In this document: one piece after another, positions 21,701 to 35,556 of the stretch
How the letters are laid out: each line of letters starts with the position of its first letter
How positions within the stretch are numbered: the stretch's first letter is position 1
NCBI GenBank assembly: GCA_024036415.1
Contig: JAMWET010007215.1
Span: 1-64,000, forward strand
Length of the DNA: 64,000 bases
Direction of reading: 5' to 3'
DNA from: Prochilodus magdalenae
Taxonomy: Eukaryota > Chordata > Actinopteri > Characiformes > Prochilodontidae
The notes under the pieces: model-generated
The model's database searches: none
What the model saw: only the letters and a program-made list of their open reading frames with translations
Told to the model about the DNA's origin: nothing
Translations under genes and position numbers: made by a program

Positions 21701-24700
21701 TGGTTGATTAACAGTACATGAGGTTGGCTTCTAAATGTATATTAAAGTGTCCTATAATAACTGTTTGTCCTGAACCTAAAATGCTTATTTTGTTACCCAT
21801 GGTGTCAAACAAAAAAGTCACTTATCATATCTAAAGCTCATTTCATTCTTGTACCATTTGAAATGCCCACACAGGACAGAAAGAGCGTATTAAAAACAAA
21901 CAAACATTGTATTATAAGTATAAATTATAAAGGTTTGCACTTCTATATCTATAAATCTATCAGCACCATTTATTTTCATAGAAGACAACCTGATCTTCCC
22001 TGAGCCTAAATTATCTCAGACCTTTTCCCAGATTCACCCAACACTACAGAAATTGCTGGCATTTCCATTTAAGTGACATAGTGCTGTGCCTGCAATGCCC
22101 TATACTGTCTGTTTATACAAGCCTGACATAAATACCACACAGTCAGTAAGTTAATGCAAATAGTATTTTTTCAGTATCTGGTAGTCTAGTATTATGCTGT
22201 ATTAATTGAGGACTCAGACGTGATATGGATATGGTCAGCATATCCATATCATGAGTACTCTTTTCAGAGTATGCAGAAAGGGTTCTCAGTATATCCTTTC
22301 TCTTTAGAAACTAATTCACAAAAACTGCAACATGCATTAAAAAGACACATATTTAGTATTAAATTTGGCTACCTTGAAAAAGTGTTCTATTTCAGAAAAC
22401 TGTATTTTACATGAATGGGCTATTTTTGTTTGAATACATTTGTAGTAACTGATAATGAAAATGTTTCAGTGGAAAAAAATATATTATTTTACAAAATTAC
22501 TTAAATAAGGATGAAATTAAATGGGATATGAGACGTGGGGGACAATTGGTAGGTTCAAAAGCAATTCGGAAAAAAAAAAAAAATTCCATGGGAACCAGGG
22601 TAGCATGATACTGACAAAAATGTGAAGCTGTAATGTTGTTATAAAGCTGTTATGCATATGACAATATAAGAAGGTCTGTCTAAAAGAGTTACACAAACAA
22701 ATAAATATAGGTACACAAGAACAAGTACACGTCCATGCCATCATATGGGGGCTAGTATTGACTAGGCATTATTGTAACATTAGAATGTAACAATATTGTA
22801 ATGTCTGATGCTGAACTGAATTAAAGGGGAAGTGGGGGACTGATGAGAATTCGGTGTAATATTGATACTTATTGTTTCAAGTATATAATCTGCAAGGTGA
22901 GACATCTTACAGATTGCTCCTTTACAACACTGGTCATGAAACCAGTCCTAAGGTTTGTATGTTTTTAAAGGTTTGTATGGAGCTTTTGAGATGTACACAT
23001 TTATGCTGTGTAATCCGCTTGTGGGAGAGCGAGGTTCAACTGCATCATAGAGCAGCCCTCATTAGACTGCTAACAGCTTATTCCAGTAATGTAATGATGT
23101 CTCTCTGGCACTGTGTTCATGAGGTCATTTGATCTGTACTGTCATTGCTGCTTTAACAATGTGTTTACCACAGAGGGTCCAGAAGCTTATAGTGTGATAC
23201 CAATAAAAATGTAATTCATTATTCAGTCCCTCGGGGAAAAGTAAAAACTAAAGAATGTAGGGAACTGTTACACAAAAAAGCCTACATGAAACATGGTGTT
23301 TATGCATTAACTTAAAAACCCACTGCATCTACAACTTCACAGTAATATTTAAGATCCGATTCCAACACAACCGTTATAAAATTATAACTCCAGTCAAAAG
23401 TTATTTTTGTATAATAAACTTTCTCAAGTAACTCACAAAAACATGCCTTTTATTAGCTCCTAAAAACATCTGTTAAAAACATCCAAGCTATTGGATAAAA
23501 TTTACTAAACAAGCCATATGTTTTAATATATGTTTTTCATGCAGAAAGATTAAGACCATATTAAGACCATAACACTCCTGTCCTACAGGTTTAGCGACAT
23601 ACTATGCATGCATCATGGTTGGTCTGACATAGCTCCCAATTTCAACAACTTTGCTTTGGAATTCAAAGAGTTAATAACAAAGACATATTTCAAGTGGCAT
23701 AGCTAACTGAGTTCTGTTTGGGAGGGATCAGTTTTACATGGTAAGGGGATAAAATGTATTATTTGGCCACCAAAGTTTTCCCTGTCCACTCTTCACAATG
23801 TCAGTTACTTTTGACATACTTTTACACAATATTCTTGAGAATAAACGTTGCGAGGTCACACCTTGAAGTACCCAGAGTACAATAGCAACTGTGTACATGC
23901 ATTGAGATCACCACAGCAGTTAGCTTATCATTTGCTAAAGTAGCTGCAGCAGTTGATGTTTGCTAAGCAGCAATGGTGCAGAGCGAGCACTGTGACTCTC
24001 AGTTAAGAAGCTAGTCACACACATCTCTGTGTGAGAAGCAGCAGCAGTGTGTTTTTCCTCTTGCATTATGCTTGTTAATTTGCCTTCCCCAGTGTTAGAA
24101 TGTCAAAACATTTTTCACAGAGTTTGCAATGCTCGTGTCCTGAATGTTACCAATTATCTAGCCAATATTCAAGCAAAATAGATTTTTAATTTAGACTATT
24201 TAGTGTTTCAAATGTAACGAAGTGGAGAACCATATGGGGGGAAAGTCTAGGAAATTCCAGCAGTGGAAAACAAATCTGACTGTATTTGACTTTTCAAGGA
24301 CTTTCATATATGTACAAATTACAGATAAATCAGTGTGGTTCTTCCAAAACACAATCCAGATCAATATGTCTAAAGGTGTACAAGGTTTTTTTTTTCTATT
24401 TAAGCTTGCAACTTCAAAAAGGCTACTCTTGCATTGTATTTACTGTGGTGCTCTGCTCTTGTGTCTTTAACCTTTGTCAGAACCTCAGCTGTACCACCTA
24501 CAATCATCATGCTTTACCAGGCACTCAGTGATACTGGCAATTTCTGAGCAGAGAGGAAAGACGAGGATGACAAGGCACCAAAAGCCTCCAGCTAGATCTC
24601 TGACACCCTTCTACAGAGCAACAGCATGTCAACCCCAATCGCAATCAGAGCCACCAGGACCTCTCAGTCCAATTGCGCCCTTAGAGACTGAAAGACAGAG

Positions 24701-25255
24701 AAAGGGACGGATTTAGGACTAGTGGCCTGTATCTCACTGCCTATACTCATGGTTAATATTGTTGTGCAGTAGGAACATTTCTTATCTTTTCTGATATTTA
24801 GCCTGTTTTAGGCACAATAATTCTTTTAAAAAATATATTTCTAGGATTTATGGGTATATGTGGGCAACAGCTGATATCAACAAACCCAAGCATTTTACCT
24901 CATTTTCAGTTTGACAGAGGATTACCACTGCCTGCTAACTCTGTTAAAAAATGATAGGACTGATCTGCTCTAAAGTAGGTGCAAACATTTAAAGGCTACA
25001 GAAAACTACCACTGTCACATCTAAAGGTTCCTCTTTATGTGTATTTTCTATTTTGTCACACACACATGTATAAATACAATCTTCAGAGTGGGATCTCTGG
25101 AGTGGTTTAACTTTGTGTAGAAGTGCTGAAAAATTATTTTAAAACAAAGAATAGCAGGTAATCTAAGTTTTTTCAGTTTAGTTTTGCAGAAATGCCTGAT
25201 TATCTTAATTTCATCTTTTATATTCTATTATTTTAATATTCTTTCTTCTCTCTTT

Positions 25256-25337
25256 CTCTCACTCACTCACTCACTCACTCACTCACTCACTCACTCACAC
25301 ACAGACATACACACACACACACACACAAACAAAAAAA
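25256..25337. repeat. Compound microsatellite (CACT)n-(CA)n
   Basis: About ten tandem actc units are followed by interrupted CA repeats and an A-rich end. The tetranucleotide part accounts for an artificial serine/leucine/threonine repeat in the translated plus strand. Confidence 0.92.
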
Positions 25338-25995
25338 AAAGATGTCACATTAATACTTTTCAGTGCTGTCATCTTTTCTTTCAAAGAGAGAACAATTATA
25401 TTACTATTCCCTACGGCTGTTATAATATACAGTATATCATTCATTCGTTCGTTCATTCATTAATTTAGACAGCCAAAAATAAAATGTGGATACAGCAAAC
25501 ATGACTTTTTGAAATTTCTGAAATTCAGTGATGCATTTTAGTCTCTGCTGTTTGTAGACACACCTCGCAATGACCTTGTTTGCATAATCTGTCAATCACA
25601 GAGTCTGTTTCTCTCCCAAAGAAAAAAAACACTCCTAGATATCTCAGAAGCACAAATGTTTGTGTAATTTACACAAATGTGCTTTTATACACCAGTTATT
25701 GCCTATAGGGTGCCATCTTGAAACAGGTACTATCTCAAAGAATGACAATAAAAAAAGAATACAACAAAAACACTCCACAGTCACCTACTGGGGTAGTTCT
25801 GCATGTTCTGTCCTGTTTGCCAAGATGCACGGGCTGGCCTTGAAGTCCTACGTCACGGTTTTTGGCACCAGACATGGTCAGGACTATGAGCCAATGGTGC
25901 CCAGTCCACCACACTGCATTTACCTACTGCCTGACCAAGATCTCTGCCTGAGTAAAGTGCTTGATGTGTATGAAAAGTATGCATAAAAAGACATA

Positions 25996-27336
25996 CAGTG
26001 AGGAAAATAAGTATTTGAACACCCTGTGACTTTACAAGGTCTCCCACATAGAAATCATAGAGGGGAAATTTTCATTTTAGGTGCATGTCCACTGTGAGAG
26101 ACATAATCTAAAAAAAAAATCCGGAAATCACAATGTATGAGTTTGTGTGTTACTGCTGCACATAAGTATTTGAACACCTGCCAATCAGCAAAAATTCTGG
26201 CCCTGTTTGAGGTCGTTAGCTGCATAAAGACACCTGTCCACACCACACAATCAGTAAGACTCCAACTACTGACATGGCTTAGACCAAAGAGCTGTCCAAA
26301 GACACCAGAGACAAAATTGTTGACCTCCACAAGGCTGGAAAGGGCCACGGGGCAGCTTGGTGAAAAAAAGATCAATTGTTGGAGCAATTATTAGAAAATG
26401 TAAGAAGCTAAACATGACTGTCAATCTCCCTCGTGGCGTATCAGTGATCCTAAGAAAGGTGAGGAATCAGCCCAGAACTACACGGGAGGAGCTGGTCAGT
26501 GACCTGAAGAGAGCTGGCACCACTGTTTCCAAGGTTACTGTGGGTAATATACTAAGACGTCACAGTTTAAAGTCATGCATGGCACAGAAGCGTCCCCTGC
26601 TTAAATCAGCACACGTCAAGGCCCGTCTTAAGTTTGCCCATGACCATTTGGATGATCCAGAGGAGTCATGGGAGAAAGTTCTGTGGTCAGATGAGACCAA
26701 AATAGAACTTTTTGGTCTTAATTCCACTCGCCGTGTTTGGAGGACGAAAAATGATGAGTTCCATCCCAAAAACACTATCCCTACTGTGAAGCATGGGGGT
26801 GGAAGCATCATGCTTTGAGGGTGTTTTTCTGCACAGGACGACTGCACTGTATTTGGGAGAGGATAAACAAGGAGTGACTCCGTAAGAAGCATATCAAGGT
26901 TCTGGAGGGGCCTAGCCAGTCTCCAGTAGTAAACCCTATAGAAAATCTTTGGAGGGAGCTCAAACTCTGTGTTTCTCAGCGACAGCCCAGAAACCTGGCT
27001 GATCTGGAAAAGATCTGTGTGGAGGAATGGGTCAAAATCCCTGCTGCAGTGTGCGCACACCTGGTGAAAAACTATGGGAAACGTTTGACCTCTGTAATTG
27101 CAAACAAAGGCTACTGCACCAAATATTAACATTGATTTTCACAGGTGTTCAAATACTTATTTGCAGCAGTAACATACAAATAAATTATTAAAAAATCATA
27201 CATTGTGATTTCCGGATTTTTTTTTGTCTCTCACAGTGGACATGCACCTAAGATGAAAATTTAAGACCCCTCCATGATTTCTAAGTGGGAGAACTTGCAA
27301 AGTCGCAGGGTGTTCAAATACTTATTTTCCTCACTG
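25996..27336 (+). mobile_element. Tc1-like DNA transposon, family B, both ends present
   Basis: The element starts cagtgaggaaaataag and ends cttattttcctcactg, each flanked by TA. Long inverted terminal repeats (about 25996-26185 and 27143-27336) match apart from small gaps and carry internal copies of the 'ataagtatttgaacacc' motif. The total of 1341 bp is about 240 bp short of the usual length because part of the transposase gene is deleted. It is the same family as the truncated copy at 12664-13121. Confidence 0.95.
26274..27129 (+). pseudogene. Tc1-B transposase pseudogene
   Basis: Coding begins at ATG 26274 but the third codon is TAG (where AAG is expected). The N-terminal helix-turn-helix (KELSKDTRDKIVDLHKAGK) follows, then a frameshift near 26345. 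A 153-codon stretch (26357-26818) covers the second DNA-binding part and the first catalytic motif (WSDETKIELFG, Asp codon 26690-26692), ending at TGA 26816. Shortly after, roughly 240 bp containing the HDNDPKHTA motif with the second Asp are missing. The PIENLWREL Glu codon is at 26941-26943 and the reading ends ...CTKY, TAA 27127-27129. Clearly inactive. Confidence 0.92.
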
Positions 27337-30332
27337 TATATTCCCAGCTCAGCTCATGTTCCCAGTTTGAAGCTTCTCCAAACAAATAAATATCTAAAAA
27401 AAATAAAAATAACAATGTAAAAACATACCTGAAAACTCTAGAAGGCATGCTGCGCTTTTACCCAGTTATGACAAAACATGTTGTTGAAAAATAAATAGTT
27501 AAATCCTAGCTTATTGGGTGATGTGGGAATAGCAGTAGTAAGAAATGATAATGCATCACCACCAGGCTCTCCACCCAAACAGAACGGGGACAGGCATTAC
27601 CATTGCAACAGGATGTACTATTACCTTACATTTACACTCTCCCAAAATATTTTCACTAGCATAAGGGCCCAACTGACTGCCAGATTGGGATTCTCTAGAT
27701 TTATCAATATCAGCAAAATCCTGCCATTATGGCACTGATATTTATTGATATTACTGATATTGAATCAATCATACACCTCTCATAGGAGAAACACTGTACA
27801 GAACTAGATGGAAGTAAAGAAAATATTTCCAGGGAACAATAAAAAATGTTTTTTATTAACTTAGAGGTTCACTGAAATCCAAAGATGTATCATAGGAATT
27901 ATAAAGAGTCTTAGGTAAACTGTTTACCAGTACAGTGTTCAACACAGTAATCACTGCCAACATTAGAACAAGGCAAACGTTTAATAATCAAATGCAGTAA
28001 TCGCCATCTACAGAGCATGTACCTAAAGACAGTATGCTGACCGATGGAAAAAAAAGGAAAATGAATGATAGTTATGTGCTGATTTCAACTGTACTAAATG
28101 TTATGCATATGCACATATGGTATGCACATATTTTTCCCTCACTATTTTTGCTGCTAAGGGTCACTGTAGGCTCTTTTACAGTTCAAATACTACGATCTAC
28201 AGACAAAGTGATTGAGAGAGAATGAAAAATCCAGTAAATCTGCAAACTACAGTAGCACAATGTGTGTCTTAAAATTTGTGTTCTCTAATCCACTGCTTGA
28301 TACTGGATAAAGACATGAGAACAATGCATCTTTTGACAAGCTGATGAAGGAGAGGGATTGAAATTAAACATAGAATTGTACTTTGCCATCGGGGCACTCC
28401 TTGACAGGGGCAACACATGCATTCATACATTTGAAGCTTATACTGGTCAGAAGCAGCTGATGTGCACACACATATATGCACATGCACATACATATACAGT
28501 TTGGCTTCTCCGGGAGCTTACAGTAATCAATAGACAGCCTGAGGCAGGTCATATAACCAAGAAACCACTCAAACACAGCCGTTTGTGTTTTCTTGTCCTT
28601 AATCGACTAAAAGCTCTGCAGAACCTGGCCTGCTGCCAACCACACAGGACTTTATTTCTCCACAGAATGTACAAATATGTAAATAAAGTGAATCATGAGC
28701 CATACCGAGTGGTGGTATTAACATATAAAAAATGCTCAGTCTACTCTGACAAGATCATAATTTAAATGTCATTTAAACTAATTCTTAGAATAATTTCCCC
28801 ATGACTGTTAATGTTGATTTATGTCAATCAATAGTGTCTTTATTTCATTATTTATGTAATTATGTTCTAAAATAGTGGTAGACATACTACTGAACAAAGG
28901 GAACGTCAACATGTAATGCGCATGACAAAATAATAATGCTTCATGCCGTTGCATAAAACCTTTTGAATAAATGAATGCACATTAATTATATTCATATATA
29001 CAAATATAAAGTAAGGTTGATATTAAAAGCATTCTGTATTATTTTTCTGTGAAATTTCAATAACGTATGTATTTATCTAATTATGTATCTCCACACTCCG
29101 TCTTGTTTTGATCATTTAATTACAGTAAATCATTACATCCACATAGTACCCAAACAGAACCAGGTTTAAAACTGAGTCCGGATTAGAAAAATAACTAATT
29201 CTCATCTTGTGGTTACAGTATGCTATTTATGATGGATGTTCAGTTATGAGTTGCTGCCTGTTGCCATGGAATCTTAAAAGACTGATGAAACTACAGTATG
29301 GTCAGAGAGGCACATGCAATTCTGAATGAACCATAATTATCATCCCATTGTAATTCTCTACAAAGGACCAATTATGATGATTAGAAAATAATACAGTCCT
29401 AAATCAAATTTCACAGGTCTAGATTTTTTGAAGTCCAAAGGATAGAGTGCCTAGCAAGACCCTAATTATCCTTTAGGTAAATGGACTCTTGTGGAATGTT
29501 TGTTATCATTTGTAAGTCTGTGGTTCTGTACAGAGGAGGCACTGTATACCATCCTTCACAGCACAACAAATCATCAGTAATGCATGGTGTGAAGCATCAT
29601 AAACTTTCCAGCACAGTAGAGCCAAGTGCATCACTCACGGCTGAAGGATGCCACGACTCCACAAAAGAATCTCTGCTCACTGGTGACAGGGCTGGAGACA
29701 AATATATAATCCTCCGTCCAAGCCCAATGATCTTGCCAGTCAGATGCACAAGACATACAGCCAATCCCTAACCAAAGAGTAGATGAAGCATATAACCCGT
29801 ATGAGAGTGAGAGAGGAACAGTGAGTCATTACTGTAAAGAAAACAACAACTAAACTATAATCTATTAGTGATCATTATTATGGCCTGTATCTTGGTTTAA
29901 AGGACTTTTCTATTCCTCTACCCAAATGCAAATGACTCCAGAGATCCCACACTTGCTGACTGGAGATTATGGCTTTGATGTTCATTTATCAGTACCTATT
30001 TGCTCATTAAACTTCATTAAATAAGAGAAAGTGAAAACGGACATAATATGGCACAATGTCTTCAAGCCAAATCATACATACAGTTTCTCTGAACCTTCGT
30101 CCAGACAGTGTTACACAAATAGCATAAGCACTGTGAAGACATTAATCGAACAGTAAACAATATCAGTTTTTCTTTAGCCAACCAGGGTCAACACTACAGC
30201 CTCTGGTAGACAGATATAAAAAAAAATTGTTTGCCTGAAATGTTGTAAATCAGTCCATAAGTCATTCTAATACTCTTGAGAAATTGCATTGTTTAAGCCG
30301 GCTAGCCCTCTTTTTTGGAACCTTCACTGTGA
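27337..30332. other. Intronic stretch, no recognisable feature
   Basis: AT-rich sequence within the inferred intron 1. I found neither transposon ends nor exons. Open frames are short and unremarkable. Confidence 0.5.
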
Positions 30333-30785
30333 AATGTGTCCAAAAGGCTGTGGACACCTGCTTATTTAACATGTCTTCCAACTTCATGGTCATTAATAGG
30401 GACCTTTACACTTAATGTTGTAACATTGCTGTGAGGATGTGGCTGCACTGAGCCAAAGGATCATTTGCGGGGTCGCGTACTGACGTTGGGTGATTAGTTC
30501 TGGATCACAAATGTCAATCTAGCTCATCCTAAAGGAATGGTGTTTCATCACTTCAGAGAACGCAATTCCAGAGCCCACTTCTTTGGTGCTGGGAGACGGG
30601 GGGGCTTTGGGCATGTTGACCCCTAGGCTCATATGCAGCTGCTCCTGAGCATCACATTCAATAGACAATGAATTTCTATGGAGATTACACAAGTTGTGGG
30701 ATGTACAATCTGAATGCCAGTAACAGAAACACAGGACACCCATACAGTGACTGAATTTAAAGGGGTACTTTTTGGACATTTCATT
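30333..30785 (-). mobile_element. Tc1-derived MITE (internally deleted family D)
   Basis: Both ends carry related inverted sequences: 'gtgtccaaaaggctgtggac' on the left and 'aaggggtactttttggacat' on the right, matching the tips of the fish family whose terminus reads ...ttttggccatatagtg. Inside, 'cattgctgtgaggatgtggc', 'gtactgacgttgggtgatta' and 'catcacttcagagaac' are transposase fragments in minus orientation, with most of the gene missing. An 86-codon open frame inside is a by-product, not a gene. Confidence 0.7.
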
Positions 30786-31344
30786 TGGGTTTTACATAGT
30801 CATTAAGAACATATACAAACTTCTATTTTATCACAGCTGTTCGGTTCTTTTGGCTCTTAATTGTTGACCATTGACTCATCACGTAGCTTTCCCAACTAAG
30901 TAAGCGTTTACTTCACTGTAAGCTTGTACTTCACTTGTTTCTGTTAGTCTTGGTGATTTCAGCAGGCAGTAAAATGCTAGGCACAGCTAAAGCCCACCTC
31001 TGTCGATTCTGCCTTTGAGTTATCATACTCGCTTCCTGGAGGATGTGCCGGTTTGTAGAAAGTGGTGTTTACTAGAGAAAGGCAATAAAGGACGGATAAA
31101 AGGCTGGTGAACAGCAGTGGCAGCTTACAGGCAAAATCTTATGACTGTTTAAAAGAAAACAAGGCAATACTTCGAGTAGGAATTTGGGGGAAACTGTCAT
31201 CATTCAAGGCTGAAAGCCACTTTCGGCAGAAGCCAAAATTCCGACAGATAGAGAGACATGGAGAGGGAGGAAGACACCGCGAGGCTGATTAAGAAGCTAA
31301 CACGGACTAAAAAAGCGTGAAGACTATGAAAAGAAACGAGACTC

Positions 31345-31350
31345 ACATTT
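31345..31350 (-). other. Candidate 5' splice site of a non-coding first exon
   Basis: Minus strand reads gaaat|GTGAGT, a near-consensus donor, at the left border of the CpG-rich block. It would close a 5' UTR exon that joins the acceptor immediately before the ATG at 14759. There is no transcript evidence. Confidence 0.45.
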
Positions 31351-31815
31351 CACTACGCTGTCTTCGTCTTCTCCGCGGCTCCAGAGCCCGTCTGCTGCAC
31401 TCATCCGCCGGCAGGCTGCACGTGTATCCCGGCAAAGTTTTGAGTTCAGCGCCTCTGCTGCTGTAACGGCGTCGCGCGCGCCTCTGTTTCCCGCCCAAAC
31501 TGCTACAGGTAGACTTGAGCCGCTGCTGCTGGAGCGCGTGCGAGTTTGAATGGTGAAGGAGATAAGATGGACTGAATCGTCGTTACCCTTAAGGCATCGC
31601 TTCCTCTTGATCCACTTCTAGGAGAGCGATAGTGTGCGTGAACCGTCCTCGGCTGAGGGAGCAGGCGAGTGAAATGAGGAGGAGGGCGTTACGCACGGGC
31701 TTCAGCTCAGCCTACACTGCACCCACACGCAGGTAGCAGATTATATAAAGAACTAAGGTCAATGATGCTCTGTGCGCGCTTAGTAGTAGAGCCGCGTGCT
31801 TGAAGGATATAATGA
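31348..31815 (-). promoter_or_regulatory. zmat4: CpG-island promoter / 5' exon candidate of the ZMAT4-like gene
   Basis: This block is sharply richer in GC and CpG than the surrounding DNA (for example gtcgcgcgcgcctc near 31471). A GC box (cccgccc, 31490-31496, minus-strand GGGCGGG) and a TATA-like 'ttatataa' around 31741-31748 are present. If that TATA is used on the minus strand, transcription would start near 31715 and a 5' UTR exon of roughly 370 bases would end at the donor 31347/31346. Dense GCTGCTG repeats flank it. The assignment to the ZMAT4-like gene rests on position and orientation only; a divergent or bidirectional promoter is possible. Confidence 0.55.
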
Positions 31816-34800
31816 GTTGCCGCCATCTATTGTTCTTATCGGGCGTAAAAAAATCTGTAGCACGGGCCAGAGTTTAAAATACTGAGGAGCTCATTTGAGA
31901 AGTACTCGCTGCTGCTGGTGGTGCTGCTGCTGCTTGTTCACACACTCCCCTCTAACACATATACCATCACTCGTGAGCACACACCATTATCCAAATCATC
32001 ATAAACTCAGTAGGAGTACATTTCATTATGTAGGAGTTCATTTACCAATGCTTTTACCCTGCTTTTAGAGACCACTCATTATTGCTTTCTCCCACTGCCA
32101 AAAAGTGCACTGAAGTTCACCATCAAATGAACCGCAAGCTTATTATCAAGCTAAGAACAGCAGGCTTTCAAAAGAACTAAAATACAGTATTGTATTTACT
32201 GCCCCCAAAAAGGAGGTAAAGGGGATCACTGGAAGAAATGACTTTAATGGATAGCATTAAAGATGCCATAGAATAGACAACTGTATTTACATAGTCATAT
32301 GTTGTGGAATAAGTAGTTTGGTACATACGTCTGACATACAAAAGCAAACATTTGTTGTCCACTCATTCAAATGCAAACTCAGCTTTCTGCAGAAGAAACA
32401 GATAAAATGGGTGATTCCAAAACCTAGACTGTTACATAACAGTCTTGACTCATTAATATTTATGCCCCCAATATTAACATGCACTGGCTCACATTACAGC
32501 CCAGCAAAACAATGACAACGGAGCAATGTACAGCAATGAAAATGTCCGACTGTCTGGATACCGTTCCTGGCTGTGATGGCAATGTTGCCACTTTTCCTAT
32601 CCTTCCCAAAGAACAGTCCAGACATGGTTGATTTTCATCTTCAAATATGGCTGAAGCTGACTTCCTATTCACTACCCAGATAGTATGCGGATGCAATCTG
32701 CATGTGTCGCCCACCTTTAAAACATGTTCTTAGACCAACTTTCTCAAAACTGATCTGGTCTATTTTTGGCACAGATAGCATTACTGCCTACTGGCAAACT
32801 GTGTGCGAGTCAAAAGTGGCCTACTTATGTAAAAAGTTATATGGACCATATTTTCCAAAACAGAGTCGGTCCAATTCTGTCAGAGATACAGTAAAGTTGC
32901 CTGCTTCTGGCTGACATGGGGCCTTGATCTGGTGCATATGTGGATCACAACTTTCAACTGAAAGTGGTCCACTCAAGTGCCATCAGTTCACATGGTAAGT
33001 AGACTAGAAGAAAATGAGGAATGTGGGTCAAATTTGGGCTAGAACAAGTTTGCTACCTGGGCAGATTTTTAATTAAATGTTCTGCTCCATCTAAAATTCT
33101 ACAGTTTGTGCGGCATCAGAATGTAACTGAAGTACCATTTAATGTTAGGAAGGGAAGGTGTTTACCTAACCAAGTTGGCAAATAGAAGGTCAGCTTTAGC
33201 ACTAACAAGAGCCCAGGCAATCTAAGTCGTCAGTTTGCTCAGTGGCATATTTCACTAGGGCAGTTTCTCAGACCTTGGACATGGATCAAGCCGGCTTTAC
33301 TCAGCACTTGACAATGAAGAGTACATTTAGTAGTGTCACAACACCAACTGAAACTTGTAAGTAACAGCCATGCTGTGTGGTTTTGTCTCACTGTAAACCA
33401 GGAAATTAGAGCAAACCTCATTAAATTTTTCATGAGCATACTAAAAAAGGGAAAACGTTTTTCTTGTTTCACTTTAGGGCCAAATTATAGGGCTGTAAAC
33501 GGGCATGTAAAACCACATCTGGGTATTTTTCACCCTGACTAGCAACATACCTCTAGGTAGATGTTAGAGAGCAATTTTAAATACTTAATAAATTGGTCCT
33601 ATGGTACTTTTAATTCAGAACAGTTACATATTCCATTAAATTGCCTTCTATTATAGCACATATAAGATTAGGGTGTCCTAAAGAAGGTCAGCATGAATCA
33701 CTGTTCCCAAAATGAGTTAATCTGCTTTTAAAGCATATTAACTGGTTTTGTGAAATACAATAGCACTGCGTATTCAGCCAAAATTTGCTCATGAAATTGT
33801 CACATTTTCTCTCATGTAAAATGCCTTGCATTGAATTACAATAACAACAGCCTATTACATGCTTTCAGCTGATATGACAGCTGCTTTTGTACAGGCTCCA
33901 AATACTTCCAGCTCAACACTATGTCAATGCAAAGATGGCAGAGAAAGCCAAATTTAGCAGAATGCTAATGGAGCAGGCTTGTGAATCTGCAGTGGCAGTT
34001 TGCATTGCTTATGTGTACCATCCATCCATCTTGGCGAGACATTTGCTCTTCTGTTGTGGCATATATTTCACTGAATAGTGCATATTTGCCCTCAAATAGC
34101 ATAGGCCTACCATATGTAGCATGCAAGGAGTGTTAGGCTGTGAATATATCATCCTGATGCTAAAACGGGAAAATGGGCCCATCTCTGCAGTGTTGTAAAA
34201 GTTTATGGGGTTATGTGCAATCCAGAGTGTAAATGAATCCGCACAGTGATAAGTAACGAGTTTGAGCAGCTGGACGGTGGTGATATAAGCAAATGCTTGC
34301 TTACGACAGGATTTGCATTAGCCATGACACATGATTCTGTGCATATTCAGCAGAGAGGATTTTTCCTGTGTGATTAGGAGGCTGAGAGATAAATATCTGG
34401 TTTCTGGCTGTTCAAGGAGCATCAGCAGTGGAGCATAGTGTAAAAGCTCATGGAAAGGTTGCTAAAGTGTTGCTGTACTCCTACGAAGGTTTCGTTACAC
34501 CAGCCTACTGCAGGCATAACATGTACTTCTAGTAATAATAACCTAAAAAATGGGAAAATGTGTGATATATGAATTAAGAGAATGTGATGTGTTTATATAA
34601 CGGATGTCACATAATTCAAATATGGTATTTAACTGCATTAATTTGTGTATTCAATCATCTTTTGCCTCCTTAGTTGTTTTAAGATGCAGTGCAGTTTGTT
34701 ATAGCCTTATGAAGGGACAATATAATCACTAGGTATTCATTACATTCAGTAATTCAACTTGAACCAACCTGACCGTTAAAATCATTGAACTAAGGGTGAA

Positions 34801-35044
34801 TCTGAAAAGAAGGTGAACACTCATCACAGTTTTCATCATCGTTATGTGAGAACAACAGTGGGCATATATTCCAAATCCTCTATAACTATGCTCGTATACT
34901 CCTGTGCTCCTTACATCCTTGTTTGCAGGAACTTTCCAGACTGGGAACTTTGCTGTTGATCTATCCATCAATTGTTCAATTGAGCCTGTAAGTGTCCTCC
35001 AATGCTAGCACTACCCTTACCCAAACTATTACCAGCAAGTGTTT
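31816..35044. other. Upstream stretch, no recognisable feature
   Basis: AT-rich DNA to the right of the CpG island. It has no exon or transposon that I can support. A short CTG/GTG run lies at 31910-31935. Confidence 0.5.
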
Positions 35045-35520
35045 ATTTAAAATTCTTTGTACTGCTCTTCACTGGAACTAAAGAGCCAAGTACAAACCAT
35101 AAAAAAAACACCCCAGACTATTATCCCTTCTCCACCAAATTTTACTGTTGGCACTCTCCATTCTGGTAGGTAGCATTCTTCTGCCATCTGCCAAACCCAG
35201 ATTCATCCATCAGACTGCCAGAGAATGAAGTGTGATTCATCACTCCAGAGAACACATTAAAGAGCTTCAGAGTCCAGTGTTGGCCTGCAACACACCAACC
35301 GAAGCTTGCCATTGCGCATAGTGATCATAGGCTTGAGTGCAATGGATAATGAACGGGGAAAAAAGCAATATGATGCTCCGTATTCACTGTTCCTGTGCAA
35401 ATGCTGTTTACAGAGGCAGTTTGGATGGTCTGCAGTGAATGATGCAACAGAGAATTGGTGGTTTATTACATGCAAGGCTCTTCTGTACTTACTATACACA
35501 CATTGTAAGTTTGCATGATC
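35045..35520 (-). mobile_element. Degenerate Tc1-like relic, family D
   Basis: The minus strand carries the centre of a Tc1 transposase gene: on the plus strand 'ctccaccaaattttactgtt' (35130), 'gattcatcactccagagaac' (35230, WSDES box), 'cattgcgcatagtgatcata' (35310) and 'ctgtttacagaggcagtttg' (35404) follow the family order. Both terminal repeats are missing. It is the same family as 7227-7830 and the MITE at 30333. Confidence 0.78.
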
Positions 35521-35556
35521 TACACAGCCCTGTATGTATATATAAATATATATACA

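Larger units (their letters stand above)
14760..31346 (-). other. Inferred intron 1 of the ZMAT4-like gene
   Basis: Stretch between the coding exon and the candidate 5' exon. It is joined to the gene by inference from the acceptor at 14760-14761 and the donor at 31346-31345. Besides the elements listed separately it holds no exon I can support; open frames inside it are short and lack homology I recognise. Long stretches of moderate complexity (for example 17020-17560 and 20560-20830) could be conserved regulatory DNA. Confidence 0.5.

Noticed and set aside
24474..24716. Proline- and serine-rich 80-codon open frame as a possible exon.
   Set aside because: No acceptable splice-site pair and no recognised protein; it reads on the strand opposite the ZMAT4-like gene.
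30519..30779. 86-codon minus-strand open frame as a gene.
   Set aside because: It lies wholly inside a Tc1-derived MITE and does not follow the transposase frame.
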